DNA of 64,000 nucleotides from Candidatus Haliotispira prima. Its GTDB lineage: Bacteria > Spirochaetota > Spirochaetia > SP-2023. The notes beneath the pieces are model-generated. The model saw only the letters and a program-made list of their open reading frames with translations. It made no database searches and was not told the DNA's origin. Position 1 is the first letter of the stretch, and each line of letters opens with the position of its first letter. Below, piece after piece: positions 8,148 to 17,329 of this stretch. The position numbers were made by a program, and so were the translations under genes. Location of the stretch: positions 1,178,001 through 1,242,000 of the forward strand of contig CP123443.1 of the NCBI GenBank assembly GCA_029867005.1. Direction: 5' to 3'.

Positions 8148-9277
8148 ATGAAAAAGCAGCATAGCGTATTGACGGACATTGGTATAAACAGTACAATATC
8201 CAATATCCAATATCCAATATCCAATATCACACTACTGTAGAAAGCAAGCATCTATTTCTTTGTATATCAACTAATTATAAGTATTTTTACACTTTTTTCT
8301 GTCGTCTTTTATTTCTCCTTTTTCTGTCCGTTTTTGGCCTGCTTCTGCTCGCCTGTGCCGACCCGGCAACAAGCTCCACCCCCGACCGAATTCCTGCACC
8401 CAAGGTGACTTTCCCCTACATCGGTGCCAATGACCTCACTTTTTCCATAACCAGCGAATTAGAGGGAGAGGTGGCGTTTACCTTTGGGATTTCTGTCTCT
8501 AACACCACCACGCTTCCGGCCCAACTAGGTAAAGGCTATATCCAGCGTACCTTAACAAAAGACGTAAGCAGAGAGGTTTTTATGGCCCACTTGAATACCA
8601 TACCGGATGACATAAACACGCTCACAGCAGAGCATTTTTTGAAAGAGAATACGACGTATTACCTGAATATTTATCGGGGCAGAGAATTCGCATCACAAAA
8701 ATCTTTCACAACCGCCAAGTTTGCTACCTTGTCCACTTTGGAAAGAAGACAGGGGGCTAACAACATAGGCATTCATTCTTGGGGCCAATATTTTCCCTCC
8801 AATGGGAAGACAACAAATACTGATGGAGATAACGTTGCCCTGCCACAAACAAGCACAGAAATTAGCTCCCCCAAAAAGATAGAAGTAAAAGAAAAGGAGT
8901 ATTTGATACTTCCAATAAGGGTGGCTTTTCCTATATTGGCAGAGCCCTCACCTGTCACCTCAGCAGAGGAAGTGAATTTGCATTTAATTCAAGCTAAGGC
9001 AGACGATCAGGGATACTTTAAGATAGTGTTTACTTTTTTTTCAGGAAATGAGTCACTTGGACCGGATAATATGAATACTATTTTTTTAGAAAGGAAAACA
9101 AAATCCACTAATTTTGATGTGTATTTTAGTGCTGTCATGGCTATGTCGCTCTCTGATCCGGTAACTAAAAATTATTTTCTTGGAGATGGCTTAGAAATGG
9201 AGTATAATATCCAGTATAATCAGGCAGCCTACATTGCTACACAGAGGATACAAAACGTACAATTAATTACCGAATAG
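8148..9277 (+). CDS. Phase-variable lipoprotein, copy 3 (frame broken here)
   Basis: The leader ATG at 8148 (GAGGAG site) reads MKKQHSVLTDIGINSTISN and terminates at TAG after the tract. The lipoprotein frame has a hydrophobic stretch with the lipobox LLLAC (Cys codon 8354-8356), then a 307-residue mature chain to 9277. No ATG, GTG or TTG is present between tract and lipobox. The mature part has a fibronectin-III-like pattern (FLKENTTYYLNIY ... KSFTTAKF) and ends NVQLITE. About the first 170 residues of the mature chain are almost identical to copy 4, while the C-terminal half differs. In frame at five units; four are present, so OFF. Confidence 0.75.
8194..8228 (+). repeat. CCAATAT heptanucleotide tract, copy 3 (4 full units)
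   Basis: CAATAT plus four full CCAATAT units (8200-8227). One unit short of the in-frame state. Confidence 0.95.
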
Positions 9278-9385
9278 TTACCCATTAATTACCCGGTAAT
9301 CTTCATTTTTCAACACGCGGGCACAGAACAAAGGCCTGGTTTAAGAGCGCTTCGACAGGCTCAGCTATCCCCCACTCTTGTAATT

Positions 9386-9434
9386 CCCCTCCCTTGGAGG
9401 GGCCGGGGGTGGTCATTCCCCTCCTTTGGAGGGG
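9386..9434. repeat. Two CCCCTCC-GGAGGGG hairpin repeats
   Basis: Two inverted repeats (9386-9402 and 9418-9434) in the 200-bp gap between copies 3 and 4, after a TTCGACAGGCTCAGC element at 9351-9365. The gap holds only these repeats and the promoter of copy 4. Confidence 0.75.
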
Positions 9435-9484
9435 TCAGGCGTGGTTGGGCCGGGGGTGGTCCAAGTTCCTACACTACCCCCCCC

Positions 9485-9513
9485 TTGTCAAAACTCCTAA
9501 ACGAATATATAGT
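9485..9513 (+). promoter_or_regulatory. Promoter of module copy 4
   Basis: TTGTCA (9485-9490), 17 nt, TATAGT (9508-9513). Confidence 0.83.
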
Positions 9514-9550
9514 CTCCCCTAAATTCAGACCAGCTTAGAGGAGCAGCCCC

Positions 9551-10701
9551 ATGAAAAAGCAACATAGCGTATTGACGGACATTGGTATAAACAGTACAAT
9601 ATCCAATATCCAATATCCAATATCCAATATCACACTACTGTAGAAAGCAAACATCTATTTCTTTACATATCAACTAATTATAAGCATTTTTATACCTTTT
9701 TCTGTCGTCTTTTATCTCTCCTTTTTCTGTCCGTTTTTGGCCTGCTTCTGCTCGCCTGTGCCGACCCGGCAACAAGCTCCACCCTTGACCGAATCCCTGC
9801 ACCCAGGGTGACTTTCCCCTACATCGGTGCCAATGAACTCACTTTTTCCATAACCAGCGAGTTGGAGGGAGAGGTGGAGTTTACCTTTGGGATTTCTGCC
9901 TCTAACACCACCACGCTTCCGGCCCAATTAGGTAAAGGCTATATCCAGCGTACCTTAACAAAAGACGTAAGCAGAGAGGTTTTTATGGCCCACTTGAATA
10001 CCATACCGGATGACATAAACACGCTCACAGCAGGGCATTTTTTGAAAGAGAATACGACGTATTACCTGAATATTTACCGGGGCAGAGAATTCGCCTCACA
10101 AAAATCTTTTACCACGGCCAAGTTTGTGACCTTGTCCACTCCGGAAAGAAGGCAGGGGGCTAACAATGTCGGCATTCATTCTTGGGATCAATATTTTCCC
10201 TCCAATGGAAGTATCGTAGATACTCTCGGGAATACTATTTCCACACCAAGAACAAGCACAGAGTTTACCTCTCCGAAAAAGATAGAAGTAAAAAAGGAAG
10301 AGTATTTAATACTTCCAATCAGGTTAGTAATTCCGATATTTGCAGAACCCTCACCTTTTATCTCAACAGAAGAAGCAGAAATTTATTTATTGGAAATTAA
10401 GGTTCTTAACACCATTTCTGCCTATGAAACAATATTTAGTTATTTTACAGCTACTAATCCATTTACAATTGGAGATGGTGATGCTATGAACAGTAAAACA
10501 ATTTGTTTAGAAACAGATCAAACGAAGTCCGTTAATTTTAATGCCTACTTGAGCTGTATTATTACTATACCGACTTTTGATCCGGCAGCCGAAAATAATT
10601 TTATCAATAGTGAGCTTACGTTAGAGTTTAGTAATCAATTCAATGCCGCAGACTATATTGCTACCCAGGTGATAAAAAACGTGAAGTTAATTACCCGTTA
10701 A
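9551..10701 (+). CDS. Phase-variable lipoprotein, copy 4 (frame broken here)
   Basis: The leader ATG at 9551 begins the same MKKQHSVLTDIGINSTISN peptide as copy 3 and stops just after the tract. The lipoprotein frame has the lipobox LLLAC (Cys codon 9757-9759) and a 314-residue mature chain ending NVKLITR. The N-terminal half is nearly identical to copy 3 (FPYIGANELTFSITSELEG, KGYIQRTLTKDVSREVFMAH, FLKENTTYYLNIYRGREF). The C-terminal half, after KIEVKKEEYLILPIR, has diverged strongly. This pattern suggests selection on, or recombination in, the distal half. No start codon lies between tract and lipobox. Four units are present and five are needed, so OFF. Confidence 0.75.
9597..9631 (+). repeat. 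CCAATAT heptanucleotide tract, copy 4 (4 full units)
   Basis: CAATAT plus four full CCAATAT units (9603-9630). OFF by one unit. Confidence 0.95.
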
Positions 10702-11036
10702 TCTTGAATCTTGATTTTTCAATACGCCTTTGTTTCGTGCCGGCGGTGGTAATTCCCCTCCTTTGGAGGGGCGGGCGTGGTTGGGCCGGCACGCCGAAGT
10801 GGCCTTTCCCACCAAATTGTTTTCCGCCGGAGATGCCGGCTCAACAGGTATTCGTACCTAAGAACGGAAAGCCACAGAAATCATGCCGCTATGGATGCTT
10901 TTCGTGACGGGTTATGAGCCCTGATGGTTGAGACCGACCCCGGTACGTAACCGTAAATATGCTTTCTATATCAAGACTTGACAAAAGAAGAACATACAGA
11001 TAAAATTTTATCTATAATGATAGAAAAGAATTACTT
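10702..11036. other. Intergenic region with REP-type hairpin and promoter
   Basis: This gap contains a CCCCTCC-TTT-GGAGGGG hairpin (10755-10771) inside a larger GCCGGC-flanked segment (10740-10788), then unremarkable sequence up to the promoter of the Roc-COR gene. I see no convincing gene in it. Confidence 0.6.
10978..11006 (+). promoter_or_regulatory. Sigma70-type promoter of the LRR-Roc-COR gene
   Basis: Consensus TTGACA (10978-10983), 17 nt, TAAAAT (11001-11006). The ATG follows 30 nt downstream. A second TATAAT at 11013-11018 has no -35 at normal spacing. Confidence 0.7.
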
Positions 11037-13610
11037 ATGAAAAAATCAAACAATATAGCTCTGAAACGGATTCAGGAATGTTTGCAGGAACAAGCAACTA
11101 CTCTTGACTTATCAGATTTAGGCTTAAAAGAACTCCCAAGTGAAATTAGCCGGTTAAAACATCTAAATACACTGGATTGCTCAGAGAACGAAATCACGGA
11201 TTTGTCGCCCTTAAAGGGTTTGGGTTCTCTGAATGAGCTGGATTGCTCAGAGAATGAAATCAGGGATGTATCTCCCTTGGGTGGTTTGGGTTCTCTGAAT
11301 ACACTAAATTGCTCTGATAACCAAATCAGGGATTTATCTCCCCTGACGGGTTTGAGTTCTCTGAATAGACTGGATTGCTCTGATAACCAAATCAGGGATT
11401 TATCTTCCCTGGCGGGTTTGGATTCTCTGAATGAACTATTTTGCCCTAGTAACCAAATCACGGATTTGTCTCCCTTGGCGGGTTTGGATTCTCTGAATGA
11501 ACTATTTTGCTTTGGTAACCAAATCAAGGATTTATCTCCCCTGGCTGGTTTGGGTTCTCTGAATACACTACATTGCTCTAATAACCAAATTACGGATTTG
11601 TCGCCCTTAAGGGGTTTGAGTTTTCTGAATAGGCTACATTGTTGGAGTAACCCAATTACGACCCCACCTATGGAGGTGGTAAACCAGGGGCTTGAGGCAA
11701 TCCGCGAGTATTTGCGTGCCGTAGAAAAACATGGCACCGTGGAGTTTCGGGAAGTCAAAGTTATGCTGGTGGGCAGCCCGGGAGGCGGCAAAACTACCTT
11801 GCGCCGGCGCATTTTGGGAGAAGACATCCCTGCGGAAGAGTTTGGTACTCCGGGTGTGGATATGGCTGTCTGGCGGTTTCGAGACCAGGGAAAAGAATAT
11901 CGGGCCAATATTTGGGATTTTGCAGGACAGGAAATCAATTACTCTCTGCACGAGCTATTTTATTCGCGGCGCAGCATCTTTGTTCTGTTACTGGATGGCC
12001 GTACCGAAGACCGCCCTGAAAAATGGTTGGAGCGCATTAAGTTGTTAGCTAACCAAGATGCCCGCATCCTGTTAGTCCGCAACAAAAATGACGACACGGG
12101 CTACAAAACGCTGTCCAATTTTGATGTAAATGAATTAACAGAAAAGTACCCTGCCCTGCGAGAAGGCTTGTTTGAGATGTCTGCTCGCAAAGGAACGGGC
12201 TGTGACGAATTTCTCCGGACCTTACGCCAAACCGTGACAGATCACCCGCAAAGCAGGGAGAAATACCCAAAGAACTACCTAAATATTAAAAAAACAGTAG
12301 AAGAGCGTACTCAAAAAGGACAAAATCATATTACACACGAGACCTACAGCGAGATTTGCAATGAAAATGAGCTACCCGGAAAGCAAGCACAAAAACACCT
12401 GTTACAGGTATTGAGTGATTTGGGAACCGTCACATTTTTTAATGATCCCGAACTGGCGAATATCCGGATATTAAACCCCGAATGGCTCTCTTTAGCTGCT
12501 TACAAACTATTACATGCCGCAGAGAATCGGGAAGCGGGCGGCTTTATTGATAAAAAAGATTTCCCCCAATATTTGCAGGCCGCTCCCGGCAGAGAGCATG
12601 AAGCGAAGTTAAAATTGCAGGAACACGAATATCCGTGGATTGAAAACATGATGGTGAAACACTTGCAGATGTTGCCCATTGATGGAGAAAGATTCTTAAT
12701 CCCTCGCGGCTTACGCAGTGACATTCAGCTGCCTAAACGTTCCGAAGACTGCCTGCGATTCCGTTTGAAATACAAAAGTTTGCCGGAAGGATTTTTCCCC
12801 AAACTCATCGTCAAAACCTACCGCTACCGCAAAGAATCCTTTCAAGGCCGGGAAAAACTATTGCTGGAACGCACTTCTGAAAATAAAAGCAACCGTGCTT
12901 TTGTCCTTTTGGGAGAAAAAGATATTCGGATTTGGATTGATGGCGATAAGGCCCAGAGGCACGCATTTTTAACTCTATTGCGGGAAGAATTTACCTTTTT
13001 ACACGCGGACTATCCGGGTATTGAACCTAAAGAGTTCGTTCCCTTAGATGATTTTGACGGTGAGGAATTATTGCTGAAAGCCATTTGTAGAGAATTGGAA
13101 AGAGGAGAACAAAAACATTTTAATATGAATTTAGACCAAGAGTTTGATTTGGCAGAATTAATCGCCCTTCCGGCTTCTGACGGCAGCAAAACGACAATAG
13201 TCAAAAATAAAATAGTCAATCACGGCGGAAATGTATATGTTACAGAATCCGGTGATATCCGACATGAAGAAAAAACCATCCATTTTTCCATAGGGCAAAT
13301 AGAGGATACAAAAACCGCAGGACTATTTCTAAACGAATTTTTAGCATTGCTGGATAACCCGAACACCCCGGAGCGGGAAGCTCTGCAAAAATTGGCCGAA
13401 ACCCTAACCTCGCTCAGCAATCGCGGTAGATTGCCCGGTTCTGAGAAAGAACCCACCCGATCCATTTTCCAAAAAGGCCAAGACACGATAAAAGCAATGC
13501 TAAAGACAGCAGATACAGCAATAAAAGCGGGAGAAAAACTGGGGAAAGTTGTGGAAGTTGGCGGGAAATGCCTGCCTTATATTGAGCAATTTATAGAACT
13601 ATTCCAATGA
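11037..13610 (+). CDS. LRR-Roc-COR (bacterial ROCO) protein
   Basis: This 857-residue cytoplasmic protein has three parts. Residues about 20-218 are leucine-rich repeats: eight 22-residue units (L-N-x-L-x-C-x-x-N-x-I-x-D-L-S-P-L-x-G-L) from residue 43. Residues about 238-400 are a Roc GTPase with P-loop GSPGGGKT (246-253), GTPG (270-273), DFAGQE (294-299) and NKND (349-352). A COR region follows (about 410-690), including a winged-helix-like part (LQVLSDLGTVTFFND). The tail after about residue 700 has a glycine/valine strand segment (NHGGNVYVTESGDI) and amphipathic helices. Bacterial ROCO proteins are GTP-dependent dimers with mostly unknown roles. This one has its own promoter and no evident partner gene. 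It may be a signalling or conflict-related protein, which is inference. Confidence 0.9.
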   Translation: MKKSNNIALKRIQECLQEQATTLDLSDLGLKELPSEISRLKHLNTLDCSENEITDLSPLKGLGSLNELDCSENEIRDVSPLGGLGSLNTLNCSDNQIRDLSPLTGLSSLNRLDCSDNQIRDLSSLAGLDSLNELFCPSNQITDLSPLAGLDSLNELFCFGNQIKDLSPLAGLGSLNTLHCSNNQITDLSPLRGLSFLNRLHCWSNPITTPPMEVVNQGLEAIREYLRAVEKHGTVEFREVKVMLVGSPGGGKTTLRRRILGEDIPAEEFGTPGVDMAVWRFRDQGKEYRANIWDFAGQEINYSLHELFYSRRSIFVLLLDGRTEDRPEKWLERIKLLANQDARILLVRNKNDDTGYKTLSNFDVNELTEKYPALREGLFEMSARKGTGCDEFLRTLRQTVTDHPQSREKYPKNYLNIKKTVEERTQKGQNHITHETYSEICNENELPGKQAQKHLLQVLSDLGTVTFFNDPELANIRILNPEWLSLAAYKLLHAAENREAGGFIDKKDFPQYLQAAPGREHEAKLKLQEHEYPWIENMMVKHLQMLPIDGERFLIPRGLRSDIQLPKRSEDCLRFRLKYKSLPEGFFPKLIVKTYRYRKESFQGREKLLLERTSENKSNRAFVLLGEKDIRIWIDGDKAQRHAFLTLLREEFTFLHADYPGIEPKEFVPLDDFDGEELLLKAICRELERGEQKHFNMNLDQEFDLAELIALPASDGSKTTIVKNKIVNHGGNVYVTESGDIRHEEKTIHFSIGQIEDTKTAGLFLNEFLALLDNPNTPEREALQKLAETLTSLSNRGRLPGSEKEPTRSIFQKGQDTIKAMLKTADTAIKAGEKLGKVVEVGGKCLPYIEQFIELFQ
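11163..11624 (+). repeat. 66-bp tandem repeats encoding LRRs
   Basis: Seven consecutive 66-bp units encode the first seven 22-residue LRRs and share long stretches of nearly identical DNA (for example the segment around ACCAAATCA.GGATTT.TCTCCC). This identity suggests recent expansion and possible copy-number variation, with the frame kept because 66 is divisible by three. Confidence 0.88.
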
Positions 13611-13680
13611 CAGATAAACGGGAATTAACCAAAAGACGAAGCACCGGCGAAGATTCTTCCACCGAGTTTAAAACCTGCTG

Positions 13681-14334
13681 ATGAATATAACCAAATACCT
13701 CATAGACCCTGTGTATATTCTTGACCACTTAGGTGTATTTGTCTTTGCTTTAAGCGGTGCCTTGGCCGGACATAAAAAACGGACAGATATTTTCGGTCTG
13801 TTTGCCTTGGCGGGCCTTACCGGCTTGGGTGGCGGTGCCCTTCGCGATACTTTGATTGGCAATCTTCCTGCGGTGTTTTTGCAAGATTCTGTTTATCTGT
13901 TTCTTGTGATACTGGCTGTTCTGCTCGTATTCTTTTTTGCCGGGAAGGTTGAAAACCTAAGCTCGGTAATTGTGGCTTTTGATGCAATTGGTTTGGGAAT
14001 TTTTACCATAATAGGTATTAATTACGGGCTTCAATTTGAACTAAACTGGTATGCCTGCCTCTTCTTAGGTATAACAACAGCCACGGTGGGAGGAGCTATT
14101 CGCGATTCCCTGCTCTTGCAAACCCCCAATATTCTGACACGGGAAATCTATGCTTCTGCAAGCATGGCAGGAGGAGCCGTTTATCTGATTTTGGAGTATT
14201 ACGCCTCGCTTACGCCAACCGTTAATATTCTCCTGGGCACCTTTATTGTCTCATTAATACGGCTGTATAGTTATTATAAAGGTTGGAACCTGCCCAGATC
14301 AAAAATGCCCAAAGAGTTTATGAATAAACAATAA
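13681..14334 (+). CDS. TRIC-like cation channel family membrane protein (formerly UPF0126)
   Basis: This 217-residue protein has about seven hydrophobic segments and the two internal repeats typical of the family: each half carries a glycine-rich signature (GGGALRDTLIG in the first, VGGAIRDSLLL in the second). Prokaryotic members form trimeric potassium/sodium-permeable channels, and the physiological role in bacteria is not settled. Length is normal (200-220). The start is ATG with TGCTG just upstream and no strong ribosome site. It stands alone between the Roc-COR gene and a convergent nucleotidase. Confidence 0.9.
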   Translation: MNITKYLIDPVYILDHLGVFVFALSGALAGHKKRTDIFGLFALAGLTGLGGGALRDTLIGNLPAVFLQDSVYLFLVILAVLLVFFFAGKVENLSSVIVAFDAIGLGIFTIIGINYGLQFELNWYACLFLGITTATVGGAIRDSLLLQTPNILTREIYASASMAGGAVYLILEYYASLTPTVNILLGTFIVSLIRLYSYYKGWNLPRSKMPKEFMNKQ

Positions 14335-14366
14335 GGGCCCGGACAAGTTTCGATTTGTTCGGACCC
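14335..14366. terminator. Hairpin between convergent genes
   Basis: GGGCCCGGACAA, an 8-nt loop and TTGTTCGGACCC form a stem that tolerates G-U pairs, directly after the channel gene and before the end of the convergent nucleotidase gene. It may stop transcription from both sides. T-runs are short, so this is only probable. Confidence 0.6.
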
Positions 14367-14374
14367 ACTCTTAA

Positions 14375-16171
14375 TTAAAACTGCACGGTAACATTTGTGG
14401 TTTCCGGCTTGGCAATGTTCCGGTATTTTTGAACATAGTTCACAAAAGAATTTGCGTAATCTAAATATGTATCTGTTCCACGTCCTTCTTCTTTCGCAAC
14501 TTCTCCCAAAGTAATATAGCCATCTTTGCCACCGGCTATATAAGAATTAACTCCGATCATATACAGTTTGTCCATATCTATCGGATTCCAACTGCTGTCA
14601 GTCTCCACTTCAATGTCGGAAATACGGCTTCCTTTCTCTTTGCTGTCCGTTATATCCACACTATATCTGATACCCGCCGTATAAGGAAAAGCACCGCTCG
14701 AACCGTCCGGTGAGAGTGCATACTCTACAGCATCTTCCAGGGTATTTCTAATCTGTTCCCCGGTCAATTGTATCAAATACAAGGTATTGGCAAATGGCAA
14801 TAATGTATACGCAGTGCTGTATGTTATGTCACCCTTGGAAATAGGTGTTCTGACCCCACCGGCATTTTGAATGACTCCGTCTACATTCCCTTTCCCCATA
14901 GATTGAAGTTCCTCTAAAAATGCTTGTGCAGTAACCGCGGCTGTAAAATGTCCCTGAGGATTTTCCGGTGAAGGTATCCGCAGCTTTGATCCACCGGGGA
15001 TTTCTTCCGTAGCAGCTCCAATTACGTCTTCCTGCAAATCTTTCAGTTGATCTTTGTACTCATTCGTTATCTCTTCCGCCTGACGATATATCTCAAGCAC
15101 ATCCTGAGACCCTGATTCGGGTTGCACAATTGTCAAATTTGCGTTTGCTTCGATGTCTTTGTAAACGGCCTCTCTGTCGTCCCCTTCTAACTCCACCCTC
15201 TTATCATCTGCATTTTTTCTGCGGAAGGTATCATGGAGTAGGACAACCGGTGTTCCCTCATACTTTGTGATTATTCCCTCCGCATCAAAACTCAGAGATA
15301 AAACGCCTACTATCTGCGCATATTCATGCGCTTGCACCACAAGCACGGAATCACCTGTTTTAGACTTAACCACAGTTGGATAGGGCCCCTCGGGAGATAG
15401 TCCCACAGAAGTTAAAGCATCACCACCAAGCAAAGTATGCGAATCTCCACCAACAACTACATCGATATTGCTCGTTTCCTGTGCCAGGCGAATCTCATTA
15501 GAATACCCATAGTGACTCGCCACAATTATTTTATTGACTCCTTGTTCTGTCAGTAAGTCAGCGTATTTCTGGGCTGTTTCAATTTCATCCAGAAAGGTTA
15601 TTTGATCACTGGGGTTTGAAGAATTTTGCGTCTTCCCTACGATGTCTATTCCGATAATACCTATTTTCTCGCCGTCTCTTTCAATAATGCGATATGGTTC
15701 CCATTTTCCTTCTAAAATATTTCCTGCCTGCGGTACAACATTTGCTGAAATAACGGGAACTTCCAGAAAATTAAGAAAGGTCAGAAGTCCCTCATCACCG
15801 GCATCAAATTCATGGTTCCCGAGAATAGTGGCATCCCACGGAAGTAAATTTAAAAGTTTAGCTCCCGGTTCACCATCGAACAGCGTGTAGTATAGCGTTC
15901 CCGTAATGGAATCTCCGGCATTAATTAAAACAGGGTTCACACCGGAATCATATTTCTCTTTTATAAAAGATATCATTTGGGAATATCCGCCGATTTTAGT
16001 TCTTGTCTTTGCTCCGCCTAATTGTAAATCTATAGATGACGAATCTATATGTGAGTGCGTATCATTTACATGCAACAAAGTCACTTCAAAATCTGCACTT
16101 TGAGCCCCGGAGCACCCTACAACAAAAAAGACACACAGTAATACAAAAAAATAACCAACATTTTTAATCAT
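14375..16171 (-). CDS. 5'-nucleotidase / UshA-family lipoprotein
   Basis: This 598-residue protein has a short signal peptide with lipobox VVGC (Cys about residue 20). The metallophosphatase core follows: HVNDTHSHID, NAGDSITGT, LGNHEFDAG, ASHYG and GGDSHT. The C-terminal 5'-nucleotidase domain has NAGGVR and the YTLLPFANTLYLIQLTGEQI segment. The family hydrolyses nucleotide 5'-phosphates and UDP-sugars outside the cytoplasm, which supports purine and pyrimidine salvage. A helical insertion (about residues 325-400, rich in Glu and Asp) separates the two domains. The GGAGG ribosome site is at 16178-16182. Substrate preference cannot be read from the sequence. Confidence 0.92.
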   Translation of the reverse strand: MIKNVGYFFVLLCVFFVVGCSGAQSADFEVTLLHVNDTHSHIDSSSIDLQLGGAKTRTKIGGYSQMISFIKEKYDSGVNPVLINAGDSITGTLYYTLFDGEPGAKLLNLLPWDATILGNHEFDAGDEGLLTFLNFLEVPVISANVVPQAGNILEGKWEPYRIIERDGEKIGIIGIDIVGKTQNSSNPSDQITFLDEIETAQKYADLLTEQGVNKIIVASHYGYSNEIRLAQETSNIDVVVGGDSHTLLGGDALTSVGLSPEGPYPTVVKSKTGDSVLVVQAHEYAQIVGVLSLSFDAEGIITKYEGTPVVLLHDTFRRKNADDKRVELEGDDREAVYKDIEANANLTIVQPESGSQDVLEIYRQAEEITNEYKDQLKDLQEDVIGAATEEIPGGSKLRIPSPENPQGHFTAAVTAQAFLEELQSMGKGNVDGVIQNAGGVRTPISKGDITYSTAYTLLPFANTLYLIQLTGEQIRNTLEDAVEYALSPDGSSGAFPYTAGIRYSVDITDSKEKGSRISDIEVETDSSWNPIDMDKLYMIGVNSYIAGGKDGYITLGEVAKEEGRGTDTYLDYANSFVNYVQKYRNIAKPETTNVTVQF

Positions 16172-16472
16172 AACAAAACCTCCAAATAATATAGCATATA
16201 TAATGAATTACAATTCATATTAATTTGGCCACTTTAACATATATACTATAGATTTGTCAAGTATTTTATGACTATACTACGCTGTATAGCTTACTTTTAA
16301 TAATTGTTTAAAAGAGATATTTATGGCAAAATTTCCGGAGAATGCCCGCTGTTAAGGCTCTAAAGTTCTTAGAAGCAGATGGGCGGGAAATATAAACATG
16401 GAATCAAATTACGGCCATAGCGTTGGCTAATGCTATTATATAAGTATCCGGAAGTATTTCATGTCACAATTG
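16172..16472. other. AT-rich intergenic region
   Basis: Lies between the nucleotidase start and the end of a small lipoprotein gene, both on the minus strand. On the minus strand there is a TTGACA (16256-16261), but no -10 box at a convincing distance. No gene is recognised. Confidence 0.45.
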
Positions 16473-17030
16473 CTACTCCGTCCGAATGATCGCTTCGAAC
16501 ACATCCGGCAAAGTTTCATCTGTCTCAAGCAGTACGGTCATTGGAATGTCGATTTCGGCTGTGGTACCGCCATCGGAAAGAGTGCCGTTGGTCCGGATAA
16601 TCTCTTCGCCCTTGATCTTTACATGAATGTGGTGGCCCAGGAAGGACTCTTGCAAAACCCACATTACGGATGGATCCGTCTCACTTCCTTCTGTGACGGC
16701 CTCTTTGAACTCAGTCAGATCGAAGGAAAACCTGATCTTCGTGTCATCAATCCGCTCGATCGCAGGCCCCTCACGGGAATCTGAAATCAGGTTGTCGATC
16801 GTGTTAGTTTCGGCAATCAGACAGCCGAACGTCCCGTCATCGTAATAAGTGCCAACACCATCTTCGCAAGGGTCCTCGCCGGTGGAAGCGATCATCTCGT
16901 AAAATTCGGCCCACATCGTCATGTTGACGAATAGCGTAGCGGTCTCGTTGTCGTGCACGGTAAAAACCAGCTCGGCATCGAAACAGGCCGACAGAGGAAG
17001 AAGGAGCAGTAGGAATAACAGTTTTTTCAT
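16473..17030 (-). CDS. Small lipoprotein of unknown function
   Basis: The protein is 185 residues from the Met at 17030 (188 if begun at 17039). It starts MKKLLFLLLLLPLSAC, a clear type II signal peptide with lipobox LSAC. The mature part is mostly beta-predicted, acidic, and has a pair of cysteines (EDPCEDG and GTFGCLI), and it ends without a membrane anchor. The pattern LVFTVHDNETATLFVNMTM resembles the beginning of LppM-type lipoproteins, but I do not claim membership. The gene stands alone, and the function is unknown. Confidence 0.75.
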   Translation of the reverse strand: MKKLLFLLLLLPLSACFDAELVFTVHDNETATLFVNMTMWAEFYEMIASTGEDPCEDGVGTYYDDGTFGCLIAETNTIDNLISDSREGPAIERIDDTKIRFSFDLTEFKEAVTEGSETDPSVMWVLQESFLGHHIHVKIKGEEIIRTNGTLSDGGTTAEIDIPMTVLLETDETLPDVFEAIIRTE

Positions 17031-17329
17031 ATTCGGCACTTGTGGACAATGGGTATTTGAAGATGCTTGGACGCAAGTTCATGTGTGCGTTTATTATACG
17101 AGTATCTAAAAGAATATCAAATTACAGCGCAAATAGTTTTCGGACACCACCATTCCAATTAAATTGATCCTTAACTATTTCTTATTATTAACATCTTGAC
17201 ATTATTATTCACAATAAATAAAAGAGTAGATTATATTATTCAAATGGATTGGATAGATCCGATGAATTTGATGAGTAATGGAAAAGACATGTCTAAAGTA
17301 CATCCTTAAAAAATACCAAGGAGTTCCAC

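Noticed and set aside
10704..10907. A 67-codon frame after lipoprotein copy 4
   Set aside because: It starts 2 bp after the stop, has no ribosome site, and its codons run through the REP hairpin.
11001..11018. TATAAT at 11013-11018 as the main -10 of the ROCO gene
   Set aside because: The only consensus -35 (TTGACA) is 29 nt away. TAAAAT at 17 nt is the better partner.
11072..11938. A 288-codon minus-strand frame under the LRR gene
   Set aside because: It is a shadow of the 66-bp repeats, whose regular period keeps the opposite strand open. The plus-strand LRR-GTPase motifs are definitive.
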